Origin: Ptiloglossa arizonensis
Taxonomy: Eukaryota; Arthropoda; Insecta; Hymenoptera; Colletidae
Assembly (NCBI RefSeq): GCF_051014685.1
Contig: NC_135052.1
Span: 11,429,105 to 11,493,104, forward strand
Reading direction: 5' to 3'
DNA: 64,000 nucleotides
In this document: positions 34,851 through 45,586 of the stretch, in pieces
Layout: each line of letters starts with the position of its first letter
How positions within the stretch are numbered: the first letter of the stretch is position 1
Notes under the pieces: model-generated
Seen by the model: only the letters and a program-made list of their open reading frames with translations
What the model was told of the DNA's origin: nothing
Databases searched by the model: none
Position numbers and translations under genes: made by a program

Positions 34851-35215
34851 AAATCGAACGGACCCGAAGCAATTCCGACTACATCTCCGGACGTTAGTTC
34901 TTCTGATCGATACGGTACGTCCTTCCTCTCCGCGGGCCGTGGGACGCGTACGCGGCGGTAACATCCCGACGGTAGCTCGCATCTCAAGGAGCGGAGCGGA
35001 AAAAAAAGAAAAAAAAAGGAAAAAGAAACGAAAAAAAGAGAGGAGAGAAGAGGAAGAGAAAGGGATTCCGCGAGTCTGCGGTAATCGCGCTCTCGCTCGC
35101 GAAGAACTCTTCTTCTCTCCTCTCCGTTTCTCGCCGCTTGTTCCCGCTTCGGCCCCTTTTTTTCTTTCCTTCCACACCGAAAGCTCGAGCGAGCGGAGAG
35201 TACGGTACGATGAGG

Positions 35216-35262
35216 AGGGAGGGGGGAGGGGGAGGGGGAGGGGGGGGGGGTGGTTGGTGGCA
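35216..35262 (+). repeat. G-rich tract, quadruplex-type
   Basis: GGG, GGGGGG, GGGGG, GGGGG and a 12-G run separated by single A bases. Confidence 0.85.
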
Positions 35263-35569
35263 CCGGTTCCAGAGAGGGAGAGAGGAGTAGAACGAGTAGG
35301 GGAGGGAGGAGGGGGGGTTCGGTGGATCGACGGTGAATACCGAGTGGGCGGATGGCACGGACGGGCTAGAACAGCGAGGATTGCGCGCGCATTTCGCATG
35401 TGTGAAACACCCACACGCGGCTCGCTCGTTGTGTACCCTTTTACGAGGCACCTCCACGAGCATGCGTCTCTCGGTCGTCGGTGGATGCCGCGTACATACA
35501 CACGAACCGTGGAACGGTTTAAAGCGGGATAGCGGGCGAAGTAGTCCAGGAGACACGGTGGTGGTCCGT

Positions 35570-35664
35570 TGATGATGGTGGTGGTGGTGGCGGTGGTGGT
35601 GGTGGTGGTGGTGGTGGTGGTAGTGGTGGTAGTGGTGGTGACGGTGGTGGTGGCGGCTGGGTGG
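35570..35664. repeat. (GGT)n trinucleotide tract
   Basis: About 30 GGT units with GAT, GCG, AGT and GAC interruptions. Confidence 0.96.
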
Positions 35665-36118
35665 TGGAGGAGTTGTCTCCCTGGTGCGGAGAGGATCGCT
35701 GGTGGTGGAGTTCCAGAAGCAGCGGATAGAGGAGGCAGCGACGACGACGTTAGAGGTAGAGGGGGGAAGGTAGAGGAGAGAATAGAGATCCGAGAGATCT
35801 CTCCTCTTAGCCGACGATGCAGCTCACCGCGAGAGAAAGGGAGACGGGTGAATGAGACGGAGAGGGAGACGGAGAGAGGAGGAACACCGTGGAGAACGGA
35901 TGGACGAGAGAGACCAGGACGAGGTTGGCGCGAGCGAGGCGGAGGGATGCGGATAGAGGATAGAGGAACGGGCGTGTAGGCGGACCAGAGAGAGGAATTC
36001 CACGGAGGCGTGTCTTCCCCGGCGCACCAGGTGCAAAGGTGCGCGAACGCGACGTTGCCACGCCTTTTCCACGGGCGACGTGGCCTACAACCGCACGACG
36101 TCGACGTCGACAGCCGCG

Positions 36119-36146
36119 ACGCCGCCACCGCCACCGCCACCGCCAC

Positions 36147-36183
<37 letters not shown>

Positions 36184-36255
36184 GAGGACCACGACCACGA
36201 CTACGACTACGACTACGACTACGACTACGACTGCGACGACTACGACGAGGTCGAC
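36119..36255. repeat. (CCACCG)n, (CGA)n and (CTACGA)n compound tract
   Basis: Three related simple repeats in succession. Confidence 0.96.
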
Positions 36256-36620
36256 GTAATAACCGGTCCTCCTCGTCCAACGACGGCCAGCCAAGAATTT
36301 CCCGTCTTCGTCTCGGCGCGGTACCGTCTAGCTGGGACATTCCCCTTCGCATTGTCTTGCTTCTTCGCCGCTTTTCGGTCTCTCCTCGTCTTCCTCTTAC
36401 GCCAATGCCCCTACCCTGTCTCCCAGGGGGTAGTATGTTAACGGACGGGTCGCGTCCAACCCAACCATCCAGAATCCAGCTTCTGGTGTCAACGTCCCGA
36501 AGTTTCCACGGACTTCTCTCTCCTGAATATGCACCTTCCGCGTTCCGGGAGGGGGAAGACAGGAGATTCCACGGCGGGGGTGAGAGGTACCGCCGCGAGG
36601 GGCGGTAACGACGAACGTTC

Positions 36621-36690
36621 GGGGTGTCGGGGGTAGGGGGTGTCGGGGGTAGGGGGTGTCGGGGTTTTCGGGTGGCCGGGTGGGTGGTTG
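36621..36690 (+). repeat. 16-bp G-rich repeat, 3 copies
   Basis: TGTCGGGGGTAGGGGG recurs at 36625, 36641 and 36657, then GGTGG words. Fits a quadruplex pattern. Confidence 0.85.
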
Positions 36691-36728
36691 GACAGCGCGG
36701 TGGAACCGGATTCGTTCTGTCTTTCAGG

Positions 36729-36799
36729 ATGCCCGCGACTGGAATGCAGGATCACGGTATTCAGCAGCACGTAACGCATATCTGCCTTTGGATGCACGG
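36729..36799 (+). other. Possible exon after a good acceptor (doubtful)
   Basis: TTCTGTCTTTCAG is among the best acceptor sequences in the window. It is followed at once by GATGCCCGCG, an ATG in good start context, and 23 open codons (MPATGMQDHG...) to a donor-like CACG|GTAAAC. The frame also continues past that site through the CCAA tract to TAA at 37018. This would suit a first coding exon behind the GC-rich leader. No protein is recognised, and one strong acceptor alone is weak evidence. Confidence 0.17.
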
Positions 36800-36861
36800 T
36801 AAACAGAAATGGCGCGGATGCGAACGTGATCGCGATCTCTCGCTCCGAACGGACCGAACCG

Positions 36862-36906
36862 ACCGACCAACCGACCAACCAACCAACCAACCAACCAACG
36901 AACCAA
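36862..36906. repeat. (ACCA)n microsatellite
   Basis: CCGACCAA units grade into (CCAA) repeats. Confidence 0.93.
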
Positions 36907-37980
36907 CGATCTCGCTCCTCCGTTCGTTACATCAGCCTCGCAGACTTTGTCTTTCGGGGTGGGGAATTTTCGGCGGTTCGCGGGGAAGGTGTTTGCGGAC
37001 GCTCCGATCGATGTAATTTTATTTCGCGAGCCAGACCCGGACCCGTGGCAATTTTTCGACGAATTCCGTTCCGAATTTCGAAACGTCTCGCGGCCCGTTG
37101 CTCGCGTCACCTTTCGTGCGACGAAATTCACGGTGTCGCGGAGCGACCGATCTCGCGCTAAGAATCGCGAATATATTTCAAGGAGTTACACTCGGTACGC
37201 GTGCCGCGCATCGTCGATCAGATTTATACGTTTCGGATCGTCAGGATGGGAATAAAGCGTGGAAACGGACCCGGAGCGTTACGCGCGAAACTCGAACGTT
37301 CGGATCGCGTGTAAAATGAATCGTACTCGGAGAGAACGTATCGCGTTTACCCGTTCGTCGGTATTACGAGTCGCGGAATTTAAGCTCGGTAAACGCGTTT
37401 CGAGCGCTACGAATCTCCAAACAGATCCGACGAAATCGATTCGCCGGGTATTATACTTATATCTGGTTACGCGCTCTCTGTCGCTGCCATTAATTATTCC
37501 CTTGCTCGGCGCACGATCTCGTAAAACGTTTTAATTACGGTTTCCTATTCGACGAACGCGTTCTTTTGCGCGAGAATTGATTTAACGCGTTCGAAAAAAA
37601 TTTATAGTGGACAAATATCGCTCGAATTTATTCCGTTCCGGTCTCTCGGTCGGTGATCCTCGTTGCAAGGAACGTATCGTTCTCGACGTTGTCGATAAAT
37701 TTCGTACGCAACTATACGGAGCATTTCGCGACAAGGGTCGAATGATAAGTTTCCACGACGCGGTTTCGAATAAATCGTAAGTTATTCGGATAATACTTTA
37801 TTTTAATAGGTTTTGCACAGCACGTGTTTCTCGTGTTACGTATCCTTATAGGCTAACGAATCGTACCGCTCGTTTACTCGTCGCTCATCCCGACGCACGC
37901 TCGCTCACACTTTCGTACACTTTATGCCGATATTCTAGGTTCACGCGTTACCGACTTGCAGCTCGTTATGCGTAATTCTA
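36907..37980. other. Unique sequence
   Basis: CpG-rich at first, AT-richer to the right. No splice pair or repeat match; a donor-like AATC|GTAAGT at 37777 is unpaired. Confidence 0.35.
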
Positions 37981-38188
37981 CTAGGTTGTTCGATAAGTTT
38001 TGTTGCTCGATAAAACTTATCGAACGATACTAGGTTGCTCAATAAGGTTTGTCGTTCGATAAAACTTATCGTACGGTACGATACTAGATTGCTCGAGAAG
38101 TTTCGTCGTTCGATAACATTTATCGAACAGTGCTACGTCGAACAGTACTGTTCGGTAAGTTTTATCCAACGACTTATCGAACAACCTA
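37981..38188. mobile_element. Mini-array of inverted family A ends
   Basis: Three ~50-base units start CTAGGTTGTTCGATAAG (37981), CTAGGTTGCTCAATAAG (38030) and CTAGATTGCTCGAGAAG (38084). Each is a near-palindrome: a family A end facing its own reverse complement (AAACTTATCGAACGATA). A fourth, degraded segment closes with GACTTATCGAACAACCTATT, a proper right end. No transposase is inside. Confidence 0.85.
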
Positions 38189-38815
38189 TTATTACATCAC
38201 ATCGAAGAGTGCAGAAGAATGGACACGGACAGGGCAATGTTCGATTCGAATTGTTCGTTTTTTATTCGAAATTTTCATCCGACTAAATATTTCGCTCGTC
38301 GCGAGCGAAGAAAAAAAGTCCGAGCAACGCGAAACCTCGAGTCGTACCTGTTGGAGTAGTTTAAAGTCTTTGATTTTAACAACGCGTTTATACTTTTATC
38401 GTTTTCCGCGTTAGGGACGTTCTATGAAACCTATAAAATTATTCGAACAGAGTACAGAACTTTTCTAAAATGTTTGGTCCGAGCAAGGTATTTTGCACCG
38501 ATTGCAACGACGAGAAAACATTGCACGAGCGTAGGTTTGCAAGTGCTTCGTTGCCAAGTTACTATCTTTCAAAGTTTCTGCTTAGAGGACACGTTCGAAC
38601 GAAATATCAAGCGCGATCAGCGCGATTCTAATCCGCTCGTACACGATAGCGCAACGTAAACAATTTTGGACAGATACCGGATAACGATAACAATAACAAC
38701 AATAATTATAATAATACACAAGGTGATTCTCCGAAGCTTGTTTATTCGCCGAAGGAGGCCACTCGGAACGTTTCGTTCGAAAGGCTGTAATTTGGCGACG
38801 AAACGTTTCGCGAAT
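38189..38815. other. No feature seen
   Basis: Unique AT-rich sequence. A short CAATAACAACAATAATTATA run lies at 38690-38714. Confidence 0.4.
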
Positions 38816-38819
38816 CTAT

Positions 38820-39182
38820 TCGTATCTTTTTATCGTTAAATTGTACAAGACCGTTTAAGAAAACTCTTTAAATTTCTCGTTTTGCACCGTATTCGAGGAA
38901 CGTGGATAACTAGTTAGCAGCGAGGGTATAAATCGGTGGAAAAATTAAGAAAGAAAAGTGGACGTAAACCGTTATTATTTTACTTATAGCTCGATATTGT
39001 TTGTATCTTTTTATCGTTAAATTGTACGAGACTGTTAAAGAAAACTCTCCAAATCTCTAGTTTTGAACCGTATTCGAGGAACGTAAGTATCTAGTTAGCA
39101 GCGAGAGTATAAATCGGTGGAAAAATGAAGAAAGAAAAGTGGACGTAAACCGTTATTATTTTACTTATAGCTCGATATTATC
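38820..39182. repeat. 181-bp direct duplication
   Basis: GTATCTTTTTATCGTTAAAT starts copies at 38822 and 39003. Both contain CGTATTCGAGGAACGT, AGTTAGCAGCGAG, TATAAATCGGTGGAAAAAT and AAGTGGACGTAAACCG. About ten substitutions separate them. Confidence 0.95.
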
Positions 39183-39608
39183 GTTCGGTCGCGCGATAGC
39201 GTTATAGACTCGATCACGGTAGAGTAGAAAATTGCAAATTTCTGCAACACGGTACTAGCGGTGTAATTACGTTAATTGGTTGCCCACTTTTCTCTTCCGA
39301 TATTTTAAATTGTTTCGTCCTTCTGCGGAAAAAGTAGCCGTTCTACGAAAATATCGTACGTTGCGTTTCCAACGTCTCGAAAATATTTGGACATCGAATT
39401 ATTCGGTCTTTCCAGTTCTATCTACGAACATTATTTCGTAAGTCTTTAGATACTGTGCATAACTGCGTTTCCGTAACGTAAATACCGTCGATTAATCAAT
39501 ATCGGTGAAGATCTTATCGATCAATAGAGAAACATTTTCAAACACTTTGTTCGTCCGTATATCCGATACGCAATAACGATACCAACCGATTCGAGGTAAT
39601 CTAACAAG
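39183..39608. other. No feature seen
   Basis: AT-rich unique sequence. Confidence 0.4.
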
Positions 39609-39610
39609 TA

Positions 39611-39742
39611 TCGGGTCGTTCGAAAAGTGATTTCGTTTTCCAAAATGGAGAACGTACAATTGAAAAAAATATTTATACACTCTAAAAAAATCGTGTTTCA
39701 TCATCGCCAAAAAGAAACGAAACGACTTTCCGAACAACCTAA
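39611..39742 (+). mobile_element. Family B mariner-type MITE, copy 2
   Basis: 132 bases flanked on both sides by TA (39609-39610 and 39743-39744). The left end TCGGGTCGTTCGAAAAGTGA and the right end, read on the minus strand, TTAGGTTGTTCGGAAAGTCG form inverted repeats with a few mismatches. The interior CCAAAATGGAGAACGTACAA keeps an ATG and may derive from a transposase leader. It is the best-bounded element in the window. Confidence 0.88.
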
Positions 39743-39940
39743 TATTTCTAACCAATCCTCTCGAATCTCCATCCAAAAGATTTCTAGAAACACGTATTGT
39801 ACAATACAACCGTCTTCCATATTCCGGACTCTTGGCTCGTTTCGTCTCGCAATATCTCGACTGCCGATCCACGTTCCGCTTCAATTACTTCTCGTGGAAT
39901 AATGGAATTGTTGAACACAAGAGAAAAGTAAATAGAACGT

Positions 39941-40318
39941 TTATTTAAACGGTAGAAGATAGTCATACGTCGAGACATCGCTATGGGACACCGACCGAAA
40001 AATATCAAAGTCGTTACCAACCCCTTCCCCCGTGTCTTGACATCTCAAGGGGTGCATCGGTCCAAGTGGTTCTCTTCCAACGCTTCTCAATTCAAATACA
40101 TTATCCGTTTCGTTGATTACCACCTGTGTACAAAGATTCGAAACGAAAATGGATGGAAAATCCATTACGTCGACCACAATCCGTGTACCTCCCCTTCGAA
40201 CGCGGATATCCATACACGCGACGTAAATCTCCGAAACGAGATACGTACCGTCCACGTATTCGCGATCTCGATCGTGGCGAAGGTTCGAGTAGGTAAAACT
40301 GGTCGAGAAAAACTACTG
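39941..40318 (-). other. Unrecognised 125-codon open frame, possible terminal exon
   Basis: Minus-strand reading is open from a TAG at about 40318 to TAA at 39941. The composition is unusually protein-like for this window: balanced hydrophobics and acidic residues with segments such as GGTRIVVDVMDFPSIFV and NETDNVFELRSVG, ending DVSTYDYLLPFK. AATAAA overlaps the stop region (TTTAAATAAACG) and could serve as a polyadenylation signal. The + strand is also open across much of it, no clear acceptor is seen at the upstream edge, and no family is recognised. Confidence 0.25.
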
Positions 40319-40601
40319 GTAACCCTTGCGGAGCTGAGAACTGTTTAAGTTACTCCGTCGCGTCGAGTCGAAGGAAGGAGCCTCGAGGTTCCCGTAAGTT
40401 CGATCCGGTGGTACCGAGCGATGCACCGGTCCGTATGCGACATTTCGCATCCCTGTAATCGTTCGTCCTCCGCGGCGGTTATTGCGTCCTCCTGGCTCCG
40501 AGATCCTCGAGCGATCCTGCTCGCTCCAGCACGCGTGGTCGTCGCGCGCGCTCCTGCAACCGTCTTCGGCGCACCTTCTCTCCATCGTGTCCCACCTGGT
40601 T

Positions 40602-40630
40602 GTCTCTCTCTCTCTCTCTCTCTATCTCTC
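40602..40630. repeat. (TC)n microsatellite
   Basis: TC dinucleotides with one TATC interruption. Confidence 0.95.
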
Positions 40631-40784
40631 TTGTGCGCTCTCCTCCTTTCTCTCGCGATTCCATTTCTGCGTTGTTGAACTATAACTCTCTCTAGGAAGG
40701 CAGTGGCAGCTATTACGCCGGCTCCTAAGCTATTACGGCATCTGGGAAGCTCGTTGGTGCTGCCTCGACGAGAACGAGGGGGGG

Positions 40785-40860
40785 TCGAGAAGAAGGAGGA
40801 GGTGGAGGTGTAGGAGGAGGAGGAGGTTGGAGGTGGAGGAGGTCGAGGTGGCGGCACGAG
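40785..40860. repeat. GGA-rich low-complexity strip
   Basis: Imperfect GAGGAGG and GGAGGTGGAGG units on the + strand. Confidence 0.85.
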
Positions 40861-42984
40861 AGGAGGAACACCCGGGTACGGAGAGGTAGAAGGGTAAGGG
40901 AGGGGAGGTGGGCGTCCGGGTTAGGCGAGGTGATGTATTGAGATCCCATTGTATCCACGGAATCCCCTAAGATTGCCAAACGACGTCCTCTCCCGTTTCG
41001 CTCTTCGCCTGCCGTCTTCCGCCATCCACCTTCCGCCGCCCACATTTTGCCTCTTCACCCTCTCTCGTACGCCCGTCTCCCCCTCCCTCCCCCCTCTCGC
41101 GCATAATACGTCACCGGTGGTAAAGGCGAGCCTCCCGGTCTACCTTTCGTTGAGTCCCCGCTTCTGCTCCGACCGTATATTTCTCTTTAGCATTTTTTTT
41201 CTCCCTCCCCTTTTGTCTCCGTCTCTCTTCCTTCCCTCGTTCCCCTTGTCCCGTGCCACCATCTTCTCGCCTTTTTCTCGAACGTACCTATGCAGATGCT
41301 CGCGCCGGAATATTCATGCGGGCGGGACGGAAACCGGTGGAAGAAAAGAGAGAAAAAAGAAAGGAAAAAAAAAAAAATGAAAACAGCCTCGTCGAAATCG
41401 GAGTTTTCCATTTCCACCGATACCTTCCCCGCCGTTTATTCGTTACGTTCCCCGAACGGTACCACCGCGAGGATCTTCGACTTTTCCCTTTCGGCGGCGT
41501 GTGTCTTTAATATACGCGCGGCCGCAACCCCAAGCTGTATCGAGGACTCGCGTAATATCGGGCTTCCACGGTGGATATTGGCGAGGGTCGTGCAGAACGA
41601 CGCGGAGAACGAAACGAACGAACGACGACGATTCTCGTGGAGGTGGCGGCGCGAACGAGAAAGATAAGGGGTGCTCGGCGCGGCGCGGTGGAGAGCGGTA
41701 CCGAGCGACGGATGCGGAGAGCGGGAGAAATTCAAATTTTTGCGCGAATGCCCGCCGGTTCGATAACAACCTTTATTATTTCAACGACCCGCGCTGACGG
41801 TCGTCACCTTTGTCCCGCGACGCGTCCTCGTTCGCCTTCGTCTCGATGGAAAAGAGCGTCCAATCCTCGGCTCGAGACGATCGCTCCTCCCCTCGAACGA
41901 CTTGTTTTCGTTTTCGTTCACCGTGGACGACGAAAAATCTTTCGGTTCTTGCGATCGAGACTTTCGAGCTTTCGTCCGAAAAATCGTCGCGGAAGATCAA
42001 CGATTTTCCACCGCTTTTCTCCGTTGAACTACGGCCCGGTGGACCTCGCGTACGTTGCGTTTTTTTCGAGCAATAGTCAAACGATAACGCGTTGGTTCGT
42101 CGTGTTGTCGAACGACAATCGTTGCCAATCGTCGCTCGGAAGAATAAAAAATATTTCAAACGGGAGTAATTGCAACTAAGAATTACCAAAGGAACTCTGT
42201 TGTAACACTTCGTAGAACCAATTGTAGAGGAAGGAAGTGGAATCTTTCGGCTAAGAGAAGACTCCGTTAGGTGAATCTACTCGACTTTAACACTTCGTAG
42301 AACCTTGGTAAGGTTTAGCAAGAGACTATGTGTATTCGGTGTAAAGGTTAGACTTGGACTTTCCGGTTTATTCGCACGTGGTTCTATATATACAGTCTTA
42401 TCCTATTGGTTTGCTTCGGAGCACGGTGAGAGCGCGGACTAGGGCAAAGTTCAGCCGATGTCGTCTAGGTCTTCTCGTTCCTGGACCACGGGTTATTTTT
42501 GACGAGTCGCAAGGGCAAGGTTCGACCGATGTCGTCCAACGATGGATCATCTCCGATGAGTCGTTTGACGCTTTACACTCGTTGCACGATGAATCGTAGC
42601 GCCTCCGTTCCCCGTTTCGTTCACGATGGCGTGTTTAATTCGCGTACGAAGCGTTTCAATGAAATAAACACCTCGACGGCGATTGTCACGTATACGTGAC
42701 TTCGTCGGTCGGTGATTATCGTCCGTTGTCGCGTACGCGAGACTTTACACCGTTGAGCTTTACATCGCTCGGCTCGCGATGCATTTGCGTAGCTACGAAT
42801 CCTTCTTCGTGCATTTGTCGTGCATTCGTCGTGTATTCGTCACGGTATCTGCGATTAACTCCTCGTAATACCATTCCCACCATCCTCGTGCACCTTGCTC
42901 CGTTTCGAAATGGTCGATCGTCACCCGAAGAACTGTCCAACAATTTTGAATAGGTCCTCGATTCATAGCCGAACGGAAGAAACA

Positions 42985-43250
42985 CGGATCGAGATGATTT
43001 GCAATACTTGGAAAATAATATATTTTCCAACGAAATGATTATTTGCCAACGAAAATGTCGATTTTCTCTCCGTTTACCCCGGTATATGAATGCAATCGAT
43101 CTACAAACGTACAGATCGAGATGATTTTCAATACTTGGAAAACCACCACTCGAAGATATTCCCCAACGAAATGATTATTTGCCAACGAAAATGTCGATTT
43201 TCTCTTCGTTTACCGTGGTATATGAATGCAATCGATCTAGAAACGTACAG
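42985..43250. repeat. ~127-bp direct duplication
   Basis: GATCGAGATGATTTGCAATA (42987) and GATCGAGATGATTTTCAATA (43114) start two copies. Both contain CCAACGAAATGATTATTTGC, AAAATGTCGATTTTCTC and TATGAATGCAATCGATCTA. The second carries a small insertion in its middle. Confidence 0.95.
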
Positions 43251-43705
43251 TGGTAACATTTTCAGATTCATAAACGACTAGATGGAAGCAATTCGGTCGG
43301 AAAGACAGTCTGGAATCTTTCGTTGCGTCGAAGGTCGTTTCTAAATTTCTCGATGCGTTCGAACCGGGTTCAAAGTCCTCGAGATGTCAAATTCGCGATC
43401 TATCGGGAAAGAATCTATCGAGGCGCTGCTCGACGACGACGCGCGTCGAAATCCGTAAATATTCGAAACGCGTTTGTAACGCGGCTCGACGAGAGACCTC
43501 GCGTAGACCTCGCGCGCTAAAGACGGACGATAACATTATCCCGGGGTATACTGCAATTTTAGTTAAAAATAACGCGTGTCTGTCTATTACTGGCTGGGAA
43601 AGTCAATACACGATCGCTGTACCGCTATTCGAGCAACTTGCACAATGGTAAACGCTTCCGTTGGAACATCCTACGACCTCGTTGTCGAACTCGTTGATTT
43701 CGATG
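43251..43705. other. No feature seen
   Basis: Unique sequence. Confidence 0.4.
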
Positions 43706-43963
43706 TGTTTTCACGCGAGAATCGTCTCAATCGCGATTTTCTCGAAATTTTCGTCTCTTGAAATCATCGATCTCCGGTCGAATACAACGACGAACGTCTC
43801 GAAAATTTCGCGCCGCGCGAATTACGATACGCGGTGTTTTCACGCGAGAATCGTCTCAATCGCGATTTTCTCGAAATTTTCGTCTCTTGAAATCATCGAT
43901 CTCCGGTGAAATACAACGACGAACGTCTCGAAAATTTCGCGCCGCGCGAATTACGATACGCGG
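43706..43963. repeat. 129-bp direct duplication, nearly identical copies
   Basis: TCACGCGAGAATCGTCTCAA occurs at 43711 and 43840. Over the 129-base unit I see only a GTCGAAT/GTGAAAT difference, so this is the youngest-looking duplication in the window. 129 is divisible by three, so frames pass through it. Confidence 0.97.
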
Positions 43964-45586
43964 ATTCTCGCGTCCAGGGCGAAAACGGTTGCGCGGATTT
44001 TAATTGGCGGTCCGCCAATCTCCGCCTCGATACACAACCTCGTACAAATATCGGCGCGATGGTGAGGCAGCGGCGGTCAACGCAAATGCAATTTGCGTAT
44101 CCTCGTCCCTTCCGCGCCGCAGGGGAAGGGGATGGGGTGGGTACCAGGAGAGGGGATCGATATTTGGTAAATATTTGTGGCTAGTCGAAACAACAGAGAT
44201 CGAAAGGACCCGGCCCTCTCCCGGTATAGAGCGCAGGATGTTTGTTTCGCGATCCGAATTCCATTCGGGGCGCCTGGAAAATCGCGTGGGAGAGCGTTGG
44301 CGTCATCGTAGCGTCGTGTACGAACGCACGGACGGAATGTTGGTTCCGGCGGCACGCGATGCATACCTGGTCGAGGGTAAAAAATCTACGTCATCGTTGC
44401 TATTTACGCCGTCCGTCGATGCGTGGGTGGTTATCGATCGTGCGTTCGAGAGGTCCGTAACCTTCGATTCGGATCGCGCGGAAACGAACCCGAACGACCG
44501 AACCCAGTCACGAAGACGCGAAAATCTTCGAAAATTTGCGTTCGGAGTACAACGCGAGTTACAGCGAATTCGCGATTCGTATCTCTCGCTGTTCGAACTA
44601 GCCGGATCGAGTCACGGGGAACGAGATGTCGACTAGAAACGACATCGTTGCGACTTAACCGAGGTTAATCCGTCCTTGAGACTCGAACGTTAACTTGTCT
44701 CGTTCGGTACGTTTCTGGATCTTTAATCGTATCTCGCTCGTACCAATTTTCTCGCTTTCGTCCTCGTTTGCCTGCATTCTTCAGACTCTCGCGAAACATT
44801 CAAACTTCGTTGGACAGACATTGCGCGAAGCTGAGTTTCGATAACTTGCAGGTAAATATTTCTATTCCGGAGGAAAGATTGGCTTCTCTCGTTCTTTTCT
44901 GCGCAAATCGTTCAACGATCGACGTATTCGTCTTTTAAGGGCCGTTGTCACGTTCGCGCGAGTTCGTTCATCGTTATTCAGCGTGATCAAATCTTGTTTA
45001 TTCCGTGGTCTTCTTCGTACGTTTCTTACCGTGTTAATTTCTTCCAGTCCCTTTTCGAACGACTACTGATCTTTCTTTTCTCGGTTCGAAAGAATTATCC
45101 TCGTCCGGTGCGTCTAAATCTAAAATTTGAAAATAATTCGTGAAATGTCTAAAGCTATCTGACAAACGTACTCTCGCAAACGACACTAACGGAGCGACGA
45201 TTTGTAGCGGTAAAAATTCGAACAACGACAACGATATCGTAGGAAGATCCATTGAAATCGCAACGATCGTCGACGTCGGGCGACTTCGATCGAAACGAGA
45301 GCAGTTCCGGTGAAGAAATTTAACGGTCGGTACGCAACGTTACACCGGTGTTTTAATAGTTTCCGAGAGTGGATCGTATCGGTTTCTTTGGACACGGTCC
45401 GAGCGTTTCCGCGAAAGGTATCGGCGGTGAGCGCGTAACGATCGAAGCGATAACGATAATTTGATTACACCTTCATTACGGATAGATACACATTACTAAC
45501 GAGGGAAAGTGAGCGTAGAAAGAATCAACGAACTATGAGAGTGGTTGGCGCGAGTTGTATCGCGAAAGGCGAAGTGGAACAATGAT
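43964..45586. other. Unique sequence with a long unrecognised frame
   Basis: A 210-codon + strand frame (44004-44636) has a varied second half but starts at a non-ATG codon, lies on CGA-rich DNA and lacks splice partners. A CTTGCAG|GTAAAT word is near 44851. Nothing firm. Confidence 0.3.

Larger units (their letters stand above)
34860..36720. other. GC-rich low-complexity interval (possible promoter or 5' leader)
   Basis: A dense set of simple tracts: A/G-rich strip (34995-35060), G-rich tract (35216-35262), GGA-rich strip, GGT tract, GA-rich strip (35830-35880), CGA/CCACCG tract and a 16-base G-rich repeat. CpG is abundant. Such intervals are often found at insect gene starts, and a good acceptor lies just downstream at 36728. 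No start site or coding frame can be shown. A 489-codon minus-strand frame crossing here is low complexity. Confidence 0.3.
40319..42980. other. GC-rich then unique sequence, low complexity in places
   Basis: CpG-rich with the TC tract and GGA strip listed separately, C- and T-rich at 41030-41270 and a poly(A) run at 41368-41379. The long + strand frame at 41571-42179 is arginine-rich. NAACACTTCGTAGAACC occurs twice (42204 and 42289). No gene is supported. Confidence 0.35.

Noticed and set aside
34677..36146. A 489-codon minus-strand open frame, the longest in the window
   Set aside because: It runs through poly-Thr and poly-Pro simple repeats and into the 152-bp array. No domain, and composition follows the low-complexity DNA.
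44004..44636. A 210-codon + strand open frame
   Set aside because: Starts at a non-ATG codon, shares CGA-rich texture, no splice partners; left as unproven.
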